A DNA stretch of 64,000 bases from Geobacter sp. (GTDB lineage: Bacteria; Desulfobacterota; Desulfuromonadia; Geobacterales; Pseudopelobacteraceae): NCBI GenBank assembly GCA_003574895.1, contig PJFB01000002.1, forward strand, positions 1-64,000, read 5' to 3'. A model generated the notes under the pieces. The model was not told the DNA's origin and did no database searches. It saw only the letters and a program-made list of their open reading frames with translations. Each line of letters opens with the position of its first letter. Positions within the stretch are counted from its first letter, which is position 1. Position numbers and translations under genes: made by a program. Shown here in pieces: positions 16,824-23,978 of the stretch.

Positions 16824-17195
16824 ATGCTTACTTTCCGCTCCCTCACCGACGTTGAACAGGCCCGGCTCACCCCGAAGCTCCGCCGTGCCGTCATCCGCGC
16901 CTTGCGAAGCCTTCTCGATGCGTACGGAGAAAACTACGATCCCGACGACTGCGGCTTTGTCGTCCTGCTGAACCAGAACACCACGGATGCCGATGCCCTG
17001 GAGTTGATGGGGCGGCCATGGGCGGAAGCCCGCCTGGAAGGTGTGACGTTCGACAAGGAAACCAACTGTTTTCTCACTGTTTGGCTGGCCAACAACCAGT
17101 ACGGCCTGACGTTCCTCGTGCCGAACGAGGGATGGCTTGACCCTGCCTTTCGTGCCCTCCTGCTTGAAGAGATGGGAGTCGCTGATGCCCCGTGA
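16824..17195 (+). CDS. Hypothetical protein of 123 residues
   Basis: A strong ribosome-binding site (AAGGAGGA) precedes ATG 16824. The protein is soluble and acidic, with blocks LRRAVIRALRSLLDAYGENYDP and CFLTVWLANNQYGLTFLVP, and no motif that I know. It starts a run of four small plus-strand genes divergent from the restriction operon. Its last codons overlap the start of the YkvA-like gene (17185), which suggests coupled translation. Confidence 0.65.
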   Translation: MLTFRSLTDVEQARLTPKLRRAVIRALRSLLDAYGENYDPDDCGFVVLLNQNTTDADALELMGRPWAEARLEGVTFDKETNCFLTVWLANNQYGLTFLVPNEGWLDPAFRALLLEEMGVADAP

Positions 17196-17505
17196 CCAGT
17201 ACGCCAAGTATCGCCGTCACTACTCGGACCCCGCCTTTCACAAGAAACTCGGAAAGCTGACCGACTCCCTGCGTGAGGGTGTGATTCTCCTCTTCCTGCT
17301 ACTCCGTGACCCCGGCACGCCGCCTTGGGTCAAGGTTTTGGCCGTCGGGACGTTGGGGTACGTGATTTTCCCCTTCGACCTGATTCCCGACCCGCTGCCG
17401 TTCGGCTTCACCGACGACTTGGCAGCCGTCACCGGCGTTCTGCTTTCCATCCGTCAGCACATCACCGACGATCTACGTCAAAGGTCGAAGAATTGGCGGC
17501 AGTGA
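17185..17505 (+). CDS. YkvA-family (DUF1232) membrane protein
   Basis: The 106-residue product contains LLRDPGTPPWVKVLAVGTLGYVIFPFDLIPDPLPFGFTDDLA. The pattern Y-x-x-x-P-x-D-L-I-P-D-x-x-x-x-x-G-x-x-D-D is the signature of DUF1232/YkvA proteins, small membrane-associated proteins of unknown role. Start chosen: ATG 17185, which overlaps the end of the preceding gene and has GGGAG upstream. The longer frame from 17137 would overlap that gene by 59 nt. Confidence 0.82.
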   Translation: MPRDQYAKYRRHYSDPAFHKKLGKLTDSLREGVILLFLLLRDPGTPPWVKVLAVGTLGYVIFPFDLIPDPLPFGFTDDLAAVTGVLLSIRQHITDDLRQRSKNWRQ

Positions 17506-17545
17506 CCGACGACTCAACTTTTCTCAATCAACAGGAGGCCCGTGC

Positions 17546-17830
17546 ATGATCGATCACGCAAAAAACATCCGAAAGCGTAAGAAATTCAACATTCACAAGA
17601 TCCTCCCGTTGGTCGGTGAGGATCTCAAGAAGTTCAAGGAGTATTGCCCCGAATCGCCGTACGTCCACGTGATTGCCTGCTTTTATTCCCGAATGCTCGT
17701 GGTCATCCCTTGCGACTCCGACGGCAAGTCGGAGTGGGACAGTAGCGGACTCTTCGAGATGGATTGGAGCGACTCCAGTTACGAGAAAATCATCAAGAAG
17801 CTGAAAGAAGGAACACTCATCAACTGGTGA
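17546..17830 (+). CDS. Hypothetical protein of 94 residues
   Basis: CAGGAGG lies eight bases upstream of ATG 17546. The product begins with a basic segment (KNIRKRKKFNIHKILP) and continues with an acidic, aromatic part (KSEWDSSGLFEMDWSDSSYE). No family recognised. It is followed by two short dyads (GTGACAA/TTGTCAC at 17827-17841 and CGACACGG/CCGTGTCG at 17848-17871) before the next gene. Confidence 0.6.
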   Translation: MIDHAKNIRKRKKFNIHKILPLVGEDLKKFKEYCPESPYVHVIACFYSRMLVVIPCDSDGKSEWDSSGLFEMDWSDSSYEKIIKKLKEGTLINW

Positions 17831-17847
17831 CAACTTGTCACTTACAA

Positions 17848-17871
17848 CGACACGGAGTGGACCCCGTGTCG
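17848..17871. other. Intergenic hairpin
   Basis: A perfect 8-bp stem CGACACGG/CCGTGTCG with an 8-base loop sits 20 bp before the start of the gene at 17892, between two small same-strand genes. There is no T run, so it is more likely an mRNA structure or operator than a terminator. Confidence 0.5.
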
Positions 17872-17891
17872 GCTGAACAAGGAGAACTGAC

Positions 17892-18143
17892 ATGGCACCT
17901 GACGAAATCGTTACCACGTTGTCCCGCAAGCTCCCCGATCCCACCGAAGTCGTCTATGTCGTCACCATGCGTGACCTCCTGACGGCAATCGCCCGGAGGC
18001 TGCGGGAAGAGTCCCTTCAGCTGACCGTTGACGACCTGCTCCTGGCCCGTGACGAGTTGCGCGCGACCTTCGGCCACTACCTGGACGAGCGGGAACTGTT
18101 CGATCTTGCCCTTGACCAATGGGAGGTAGTCCGGCACCTCTGA
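17892..18143 (+). CDS. Hypothetical protein of 83 residues
   Basis: AAGGAGA precedes ATG 17892. The protein is predicted helical and acidic (MRDLLTAIARRLREESLQL; DDLLLARDELRATFGHYLDE). No motif is recognised. It is the last of the compact four-gene group that begins at 16824. Confidence 0.55.
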   Translation: MAPDEIVTTLSRKLPDPTEVVYVVTMRDLLTAIARRLREESLQLTVDDLLLARDELRATFGHYLDERELFDLALDQWEVVRHL

Positions 18144-18371
18144 CCTCTCCCTCTGTTTGCCTTGGTTTTTCGGCACCAAAACCGGGTCGAAAGACCTTCC
18201 TGCCTCGTAGCCGCCAAAGGATTTTTCCTGCCGTTTTTCGGGGGAAAACACCCTCTTGGACCGTCAGTGGACCGTAGTTTTTCTGAATCTACGAACAATA
18301 CCTTATAGGGCCTAGCACAAATGATTTTGACCAACTGACAACATGACCGGTGACCGGAAAAACGGCCCTAT

Positions 18372-18445
18372 GGGCGGGGGGAAACCTCCGCCCTTTTTGC
18401 GTCCCGGCGAAAAGGAGGAGGGAAAGAATGCAGCATGAGAAAAAA
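18372..18445 (+). promoter_or_regulatory. Duplicated leader, copy A: terminator-like hairpin, RBS and first codons
   Basis: A stem GGGCGG...CCGCCC followed by TTTTT and GCGTC, then GGAGGAG, then ATGCAGCATGAGAAAAAA. The same arrangement recurs in front of the integrase (18778-18860). The hairpin with a T run ahead of the ribosome-binding site could stop transcripts early, i.e. act as an attenuator or a barrier to read-through. Confidence 0.6.
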
Positions 18446-18760
18446 ACCGCATTCGGCCGAGGTTACTTCGCTGGATTGGGATGGTACTGCACCGCAGATG
18501 CCGACGACGTTACCTGTATCGTCTATGGGGACGGATTTCGCCCGATCGGAGACATCAACAGTGAGGCCGAGGGACCTGAATATGCCATCGAGTTTTTGGC
18601 CGATGATTTTCCTAGGGACGTCATCAAAAAGGCTCTGGGGGTATCCGGGGAAGTGCCAGTCACTGAAGAATACATTGAATTTGAGTACGGATTCTTGAAT
18701 GCGGTGACTCACATGGATGACCTCTTCAACTCATGTGAAGGAAAACAACTAACGATGTAG
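18428..18760 (+). CDS. Hypothetical protein of 110 residues starting MQHEKK
   Basis: Start chosen: ATG 18428, because GGAGGAGG lies just upstream and its first codons match those of the integrase gene. A longer frame begins at 18350. The product is acidic (YGDGFRPIGDINSEAEGPEY; EEYIEFEYGFLNAVTHMDD) with no recognised domain. It lies between the small-gene group and the integrase. The shared leader suggests joint regulation with the integrase; an excision factor is possible, but there is no helix-turn-helix motif to support that. Confidence 0.6.
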   Translation: MQHEKKTAFGRGYFAGLGWYCTADADDVTCIVYGDGFRPIGDINSEAEGPEYAIEFLADDFPRDVIKKALGVSGEVPVTEEYIEFEYGFLNAVTHMDDLFNSCEGKQLTM

Positions 18761-18777
18761 GGTCAAACTGGACAATT

Positions 18778-18822
18778 GGACGCAAAAAAGGCGGGGGGAA
18801 ACCTCCGCCTTTTTTTGCGTCC
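18778..18822. terminator. Perfectly symmetrical terminator/leader, copy B, before the integrase
   Basis: The arms GGACGCAAAAAAGGCGG and CCGCCTTTTTTTGCGTCC form a 45-nt palindrome with A and T runs on both sides of the GC stem. It can terminate in either direction. It sits 20 bp ahead of the integrase start and repeats copy A. Confidence 0.8.
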
Positions 18823-18842
18823 AGCAAAGGAGGAGACAAAGG

Positions 18843-20075
18843 ATGCAGCACGAGAAAAAACCCGAAACACTCAGGCAGTTCCGGTTTAGTCACCGCCAGA
18901 TCGACGCACTCCCGGAGCACGACCGCAACTCGCCCTCAGCGATGGCGGAGTACAGCGACACGGAGGTGGTTGGGCTCAAGTTGGCAGTGAGCAAGTCCGG
19001 GCGGAAGTACTTCTGGCACCGTTACCGCTTCAGGGGGCGGAAGAAGAGTCTCAAGCTTGGAGAGTACCCAAGCGTAAGCGTGACCGATGCCCGTCTGATG
19101 GTTCACGAGAACAAGAACCAGCTAGCTCGTGACCTGGACCCTGCCGCTGAACGGAACAAACGACGGAAGGTGCCGACACTGGCCGAGTTCGCCGCCGAGA
19201 CATACCTTCCGCACGCCAAGTTACACAAAAAATCGTGGAAGGACGACGAGTCGAAGATCCGCCGGGACATCGGAGCCATGCTGGGGAGCATCCCAATCAA
19301 TGAGATCACGACCCGAGATGTGATGCAGCTACACTCCGCAATCGGCAACCGAGCGGCTGCAGGAACGGCGAACCGCTTTCTTGCCCTGCTGTCCGGGATG
19401 TTCTCCCTTGCCATCAAGTGTGAGCTTCTGGATCGGAACCCCGTGAGGAACGTCAAAAAATTCAAGGAGGCCGACCCGCGAGAGCGCTACCTGTCGGGGG
19501 ACGAACTGGGTCGGTTCTTGGTGGCGTTGAATGTTGAGGCCGGGAAAACAGCCGCCAACGCGATTGTCCTGCTGCTGCTCACCGGATTGCGAAGGATGGA
19601 GCTGTTCAGTCTGCGTTGGAGTGAGGTTGATCTAGGCCGGGGGACGATTCGTCTCTTGAGCACCAAGGCGGGCCGTGGCCGAACCGTTGTGCTGAACAGC
19701 TCCGCACTGGATATTGTGAAGAAAATCAAGCAAGATGCAGACCCTGCTTGTCCGTGGGTGTTTCCGGCTTATCGTGGCGACGGTCACTTGGTTGATGTTC
19801 GGAAAGCTTTGGCGCGGACGATGGCGCGGGCCAACATCTCTGACCTGCGGCCACACGATCTTCGCCGGTCTTTCGCGTCGTTGGGGATCAACGCTGGGGT
19901 TGACCTCTACCAGATCAAGGACCTGCTTGGCCACTCCACTGTGGCTGTCACGCAGCGGGCGTACGCTCACCTTCAGCAGACCACGCTTCGCAGTGCCAGC
20001 GAGATTGTGGCGAAGACCATAGGGGATGTAAGCTCAAAGCCGATTGAGCTGTTAGGCGTGGCAATCCACCACTGA
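18843..20075 (+). CDS. int: P4-type tyrosine integrase of the island
   Basis: The 410-residue product has an N-terminal arm-DNA-binding domain (DUF4102-like, GLKLAVSKSGRKYFWHRYRF ... KLGEYPSVSVTDAR, about 44-84), a central SAM-like domain (about 110-205) and a catalytic domain with R250 (TGLRRMEL), H338-R341 (HDLRRSF), H364 (LLGHST) and Y374 (RAYAH). All catalytic residues are present. The gene ends 180 bp from the attachment repeat in tRNA-Arg. This is the classic position for the enzyme that inserted the island, and crossover at the anticodon loop fits the family. AAGGAGGAG precedes ATG 18843, behind a terminator-like hairpin. Confidence 0.95.
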   Translation: MQHEKKPETLRQFRFSHRQIDALPEHDRNSPSAMAEYSDTEVVGLKLAVSKSGRKYFWHRYRFRGRKKSLKLGEYPSVSVTDARLMVHENKNQLARDLDPAAERNKRRKVPTLAEFAAETYLPHAKLHKKSWKDDESKIRRDIGAMLGSIPINEITTRDVMQLHSAIGNRAAAGTANRFLALLSGMFSLAIKCELLDRNPVRNVKKFKEADPRERYLSGDELGRFLVALNVEAGKTAANAIVLLLLTGLRRMELFSLRWSEVDLGRGTIRLLSTKAGRGRTVVLNSSALDIVKKIKQDADPACPWVFPAYRGDGHLVDVRKALARTMARANISDLRPHDLRRSFASLGINAGVDLYQIKDLLGHSTVAVTQRAYAHLQQTTLRSASEIVAKTIGDVSSKPIELLGVAIHH

Positions 20076-20133
20076 ACCGTGGAGGGTGGCCGAAAGATTA
20101 GTGGCCCGTAGTTGGACCGAAACAGACAAAAAA

Positions 20134-20170
20134 GCCCTTCCGCTCTGTGCGGAAGGGCTGTCTTTTTTTG
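20134..20170 (+). terminator. Terminator of the integrase gene
   Basis: The 10-bp stem GCCCTTCCGC/GCGGAAGGGC is followed by TGTCTTTTTTTG. It lies 58 bp after the integrase stop. Confidence 0.92.
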
Positions 20171-20216
20171 CGCCGTTGGTGTAGGTTGGTCAACGTCGGA
20201 TCGCGTAACTCGTTAA

Positions 20217-20248
20217 GAAAAAAGGACCTAACGTTTCCGTCGGGTCCT
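20217..20248 (-). terminator. Terminator supplied by the island for tRNA-Arg
   Basis: On the minus strand AGGACC pairs with GGTCCT and is followed by TTTTTT. It lies 8 bp beyond the attachment repeat, inside the island, and so replaces the terminator that was displaced to 6250-6293 when the island inserted. Confidence 0.75.
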
Positions 20249-20255
20249 GTTGTTT

Positions 20256-20301
20256 TTGGCGCGCTTGGAGAGATTCGAACTCCCGACCTACGGATTCGTA
20301 G
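20256..20301. repeat. Right attachment repeat (within tRNA-Arg)
   Basis: 46 bp identical to 6303-6348. Here it forms the 3' part of the intact tRNA gene, so integration restored a complete tRNA. Confidence 0.95.
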
Positions 20302-20333
20302 TCCGTTGCTCTATCCAGCTGAGCTACAAGCGC
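20257..20333 (-). tRNA. tRNA-Arg (anticodon ACG)
   Basis: A 77-nt cloverleaf with acceptor stem GCGCTTG/CAAGCGC, D-arm GCTCAGCTGGATAGAGC, anticodon stem ACGGA/TCCGT with loop CTACGAA, T-arm GGGAGTTCGAATCTCTCC and encoded CCA. The anticodon is ACG, read as ICG after editing. Its 3' part is the integration site of the island. Confidence 0.97.
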
Positions 20334-20443
20334 ATAGCTGACACAAGTCAGTGAAGAATGGAATTAATAGCAAATGTTGGCGTTCAGTGCAAGCTAAATT
20401 TATCTCTTTCCGGTAATTGTCAAGAGTTAACAAATCCTGAGCG

Positions 20444-21103
20444 TTACTCGAATTGCGCTTTGAATTCGTGCACCATGCGACGCAGGTCGGCCACTTCACC
20501 TCGCAAGGCAGCCATCTCTTCCTCCAGTTGCCTTATCCTTTCATTCTCGGCAACAACCCTGAGTCTTGCTGCTTCCGGAGGTGGGCTGCATTCTTCCGTG
20601 GCGGATTCCGGTTCACCAGATAACGTGTGAGCGTAGCGAGATTCCTTTCTGCCAGGCTGACGGGCAAGCCGTGCAATCAGGGGGTGTTCACGGTCCATAA
20701 GTTCGCTCAAAACAGCTTCTACGGCCCCAAGGTCAGGAAATGAATGCATTCTTTCTGCCCGTGTTCGCAGCTCCCCAACTGTCTGGGGGCCACGTACCAG
20801 CAACTCGCATATCAATGACAGCTCCTCTGGGACCAGCCCAAGCTTTTCCGCCAGGATATGCCGGTATTTCGGTACCCTGCCGCCGTCAGCCGAAACCACC
20901 ACCAACTGTTTGAACCTCAACGAGTCAAGGGCGTGAACAACCTCTTCCTCTTCAAACACCATCACGGGATCGCGGTTTGACTTCTGGTTGCAGGCGTTTG
21001 TCAGGGCATTAAGTGAAAGCGGATAATACTCCGGCGTAGTCAATTCCTTCTCGATCAGGCACCCCAGTACCCTGGTTTCGGTGCTATTCAGAATCATTCC
21101 CAT
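20444..21103 (-). CDS. YceH-family protein (DUF480)
   Basis: The 219-residue product contains the typical YceH blocks: VLGCLIEKELTTPEYYPLSLNALTNACNQKSNRDPVM and a second winged-helix-like half with LLVRGPQTVGELRTRAERMH. A C-terminal coiled coil (about 185-215) is present. The family has two winged-helix domains and no settled function. It is the first chromosomal gene beyond the tRNA. ATG 21103 gives MGMILNS; the second Met is an alternative start. Confidence 0.88.
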   Translation of the reverse strand: MGMILNSTETRVLGCLIEKELTTPEYYPLSLNALTNACNQKSNRDPVMVFEEEEVVHALDSLRFKQLVVVSADGGRVPKYRHILAEKLGLVPEELSLICELLVRGPQTVGELRTRAERMHSFPDLGAVEAVLSELMDREHPLIARLARQPGRKESRYAHTLSGEPESATEECSPPPEAARLRVVAENERIRQLEEEMAALRGEVADLRRMVHEFKAQFE

Positions 21104-21384
21104 ATGTTCTCCCCTAGTCTGTGTTTACCTGGCGAAGTATACCAGTTTGATTTTAGATATGCATCGGCTTTCGTTACAGATGGTTAAAATTTACAAATCC
21201 TGATAATTATTTTTGTTCGAATATCTTCGCACTGCCCATAATGTTTTTCCCAACGAAACGTTTCGGCAACGGTTCTACGCCTATGGCTCTCTGTCTGCTT
21301 GACAGAGGTGCAAAGAGAGGGCATTAACAGTGTAGTGAATTTCTTCCGGCTAAAATCCGCCATGGGCGAATAAAGGGGTTTTCG

Positions 21385-22377
21385 ATGAAGAGGAAGGTGC
21401 TGTTTTTTTCAGTGATCTGTCTAACCCTGATCGCCGTCGTGATCCTGGTTGTTCGCCGCAATTCCAGTGGTGCCAATGAGCTCAAGGTTTCCGGAAATAT
21501 CGAGGTAACTTCCGTGGAGCTCTCGTTCAAAGTGCCTGGACGCCTGTCGCAACGATTCGTGGATGAAGGGTATGTGGTGAAACCGGGAGAACTTGTTGCC
21601 AAGCTGGAAGATGACGAGTTGCGTGAAGAGCGCAACGCGAGGTTTGCTGAACAACAGGCAACCCGGTCTGCCCTGGCGGACCTGGAAGCCGGTAGCCGCC
21701 GGGAGGAGATTGCCCAGGCCGCAGCGGCCCTGGCACGGATGAAGGCTGAAGCTGAACGGCTTGCCAAAGATAATGTCCGCATGGAGGCTCTTTTCCGCAG
21801 GGAAGTTATCCCCCAGAAGAATCTTGATGCGTCCCGGGCCGCGCGGGATACGTCGGCAGCTTCGGTTCGCGAGGCAGAGGAACATCTCAAGCTCCTCAGG
21901 ATAGGGCCCCGTCCCGATGCCGTGCGCCAGGCCAAGGCAAAGGTCAGAGCTGCAGGAGCGGCGCTGGCACTGGCAGAAACCCGCCTGGCCCAAGGTGTGT
22001 TGACTTCGCCGCTGAACGGCCTGGTAATGTCGAAACATGCTGAACCGGGCGAGATGCTGGCTGCGGGGGCACCGGTTGTCACGGTCGGCAAACTGGACGA
22101 GGTCTGGCTGCGAGCCTACATACCCGAGGACGAACTCGGTCGCGTCAAGGTTGGACAATTGGCACGCGTCACCACGGACACCTGGCCGGGGCGGGCCTTT
22201 GAGGGACGCATAAGCTTTATCTCGTCCGAAGCTGAATTCACCCCTAAAAATGTGCAGACCGAGAAGGAAAGGGTCAAACTGGTTTACCGCATTAAAATCA
22301 CCCTGGCAAACCCGAAGCTGGAATTGAAACCGGGCATGCCGGCCGATGCCGTTCTGCTCGTTGCCGACACAAAGTAA
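21385..22377 (+). CDS. HlyD-family membrane fusion protein (YbhG-like)
   Basis: The 330-residue product has one N-terminal transmembrane helix (about 5-24), a beta-barrel/lipoyl part (VSGNIEVTSVELSFKVPGRL ... GYVVKPGELVAKL), a long coiled-coil hairpin (about 70-190) and a second lipoyl half (TSPLNGLVMSKHAEPGEML). It is the periplasmic adaptor of a tripartite efflux system, anchored in the inner membrane. It is the first gene of a four-gene operon with an ABC ATPase and two permeases. No outer-membrane TolC-type gene is present nearby. AAGGGG precedes ATG 21385. Confidence 0.9.
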   Translation: MKRKVLFFSVICLTLIAVVILVVRRNSSGANELKVSGNIEVTSVELSFKVPGRLSQRFVDEGYVVKPGELVAKLEDDELREERNARFAEQQATRSALADLEAGSRREEIAQAAAALARMKAEAERLAKDNVRMEALFRREVIPQKNLDASRAARDTSAASVREAEEHLKLLRIGPRPDAVRQAKAKVRAAGAALALAETRLAQGVLTSPLNGLVMSKHAEPGEMLAAGAPVVTVGKLDEVWLRAYIPEDELGRVKVGQLARVTTDTWPGRAFEGRISFISSEAEFTPKNVQTEKERVKLVYRIKITLANPKLELKPGMPADAVLLVADTK

Positions 22378-22385
22378 TCCCGCCC

Positions 22386-23978
22386 ATGGAACCGGTTATT
22401 GCCAACAATCTTACTCGACGTTTCGGTGAATTGATTGCCGTGGACAGCTTGTCCTTTTCCGTATTGCCAGGGGAGCTGTTCGGCCTGGTAGGTTCGGACG
22501 GTGCCGGCAAGACCACTACCCTGCGCATGCTGGCCGGCGTACTGGACTCCACTGACGGTGACTTGACCGTTCTGGGGAATCCGTTTCCATCAGGCGTGGA
22601 AACGGTGCGTGAGCATATCGGCTACATGAGCCAGCGTTTTGGGCTATACCCTGATCTGACCGTGGATGAGAATATCAGGTTTTACGCCGACATCTTCGCC
22701 ATAGCAGCCGCCGAAAGGAAAACCAGGACAGAACGATTACTGGATTTCAGCGGCCTGGCGCCGTTTACCGGGCGGCTAGCCGGCCGGCTCTCGGGGGGGA
22801 TGAAGCAGAAGCTGGGGCTGTGCTGCGCGCTGATCCACCGTCCGAAACTGCTGCTCCTGGATGAACCCACCAATGGCGTTGATCCGCTTTCACGGCGCGA
22901 TTTCTGGCGCATACTCCGGGAACTACGCAGTGAAGGAGTTACAATGATAGTGGCCACCGCTTACCTGGACGAGGCCGAGCGGTGCGACCGTGTCGGCCTG
23001 ATCCACCAGGGACGGCTGCTTGCCTGCGACACCCCCGATAACCTCCAAAAACTGGCGCCGAAAAGTCTTCGCAATCCATCACTGGAAGACGTGGTGGTAT
23101 CAATGATCCAAGACCCGGTTACCCAGTCTAACGAGGACCAAGGCAGCGGGGGGTGGGATCTGAAAAGAGGCGCCGGCGCAGGGCAGCGCTTATCCGGTCT
23201 CGGCCCCCAAGCCCCCCTTGAAGAAGTGGACACCCGGCCCGCAGTCACCCTTGATCACCTCACCAAGCGCTTCAAGGACTTTACCGCAGTGGACGGCATA
23301 AGCCTCACCGTTCCAAAAGGTCAGATCTTCGGCTTTCTTGGCCCCAATGGCGCCGGCAAGTCCACCACCATCCGCATGTTGTGCGGAATCCTGCCCCCCA
23401 CCTCCGGCAGCGGTGCGGTAGCCGGTTTCGATATTGCCGGCCAGGCAGAACGCATCAAGGAAAATATCGGCTACATGAGCCAGCGCTTCTCGCTCTATGA
23501 AGACCTGACCGTGGCGGAGAACATCGCCTTCTACGCCGGGGTCTACAGTCTGCAGGCTGCCAAACGGAAAGAAAGAACCGAATGGGTCATCGAAATGGCC
23601 GGCCTGAAGGAGCGGCGCAACTCCCTGGCCGGAGAACTTTCGGGGGGCTGGCGGCAGCGGCTGGCCCTGGGTTGCGCCATACTGCACGAGCCACCGATCG
23701 TGTTCCTGGACGAACCCACGTCCGGTGTCGATCCTCTCAGCCGCCGCAAATTCTGGAGCTTGATCTATTCCCTGGCCGACGAGGGTGTAACTGTTTTCGT
23801 AACAACTCACTATATGGATGAAGCCGAGTACTGCGACCGGCTGGCCCTGATTTACCGCGGCGAACTGGTGGCCGTAGGCACACCTGAGGAATTGAAGCGT
23901 TCGCGGGCAACTGGAGAACAATTGCCGAGCCTGGAAGATGTTTTTATCGGCTTGATCGAGGAACGGGACCGGACATGA
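22386..23978 (+). CDS. ABC transporter ATPase with two nucleotide-binding domains (YbhF-like)
   Basis: The 530-residue protein holds two ATPase domains. The first has Walker A GSDGAGKTT, signature LSGGMKQK and Walker B LLLLDEPTNGVDP. The second has GPNGAGKST, LSGGWRQR and IVFLDEPTSGVDP. The linker (about 240-280) is low in complexity and rich in Gly, Asp and Pro. The tandem form is typical of YbhF and RbbA-like exporters that pump drugs or other hydrophobic molecules together with ABC-2 permeases. It starts 8 bp after the HlyD gene, and its stop overlaps the next start (ATGA). Confidence 0.93.
   Translation: MEPVIANNLTRRFGELIAVDSLSFSVLPGELFGLVGSDGAGKTTTLRMLAGVLDSTDGDLTVLGNPFPSGVETVREHIGYMSQRFGLYPDLTVDENIRFYADIFAIAAAERKTRTERLLDFSGLAPFTGRLAGRLSGGMKQKLGLCCALIHRPKLLLLDEPTNGVDPLSRRDFWRILRELRSEGVTMIVATAYLDEAERCDRVGLIHQGRLLACDTPDNLQKLAPKSLRNPSLEDVVVSMIQDPVTQSNEDQGSGGWDLKRGAGAGQRLSGLGPQAPLEEVDTRPAVTLDHLTKRFKDFTAVDGISLTVPKGQIFGFLGPNGAGKSTTIRMLCGILPPTSGSGAVAGFDIAGQAERIKENIGYMSQRFSLYEDLTVAENIAFYAGVYSLQAAKRKERTEWVIEMAGLKERRNSLAGELSGGWRQRLALGCAILHEPPIVFLDEPTSGVDPLSRRKFWSLIYSLADEGVTVFVTTHYMDEAEYCDRLALIYRGELVAVGTPEELKRSRATGEQLPSLEDVFIGLIEERDRT

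Larger units (their letters stand above)
6303..20301. mobile_element. 14.0-kb genomic island integrated in tRNA-Arg(ACG)
   Basis: The island is bounded by the 46-bp direct repeats. It has a P4-type tyrosine integrase gene at the tRNA-proximal end, a DUF927-type ATPase at the distal end, and cargo between them: a type III-like restriction-modification operon with a PIN nuclease and a group of small unknown genes. It also brings a terminator for the restored tRNA gene. No conjugation, capsid or packaging genes are visible, so it is an integrative element that would need help to move between cells. The integrase is intact, so excision is possible in principle. Confidence 0.92.

Noticed and set aside
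20147-20341. ORF across tRNA-Arg (ending LRIRSPLLYPAELQAHS)
   Set aside because: It is the antisense translation of the tRNA gene, a frequent false gene.
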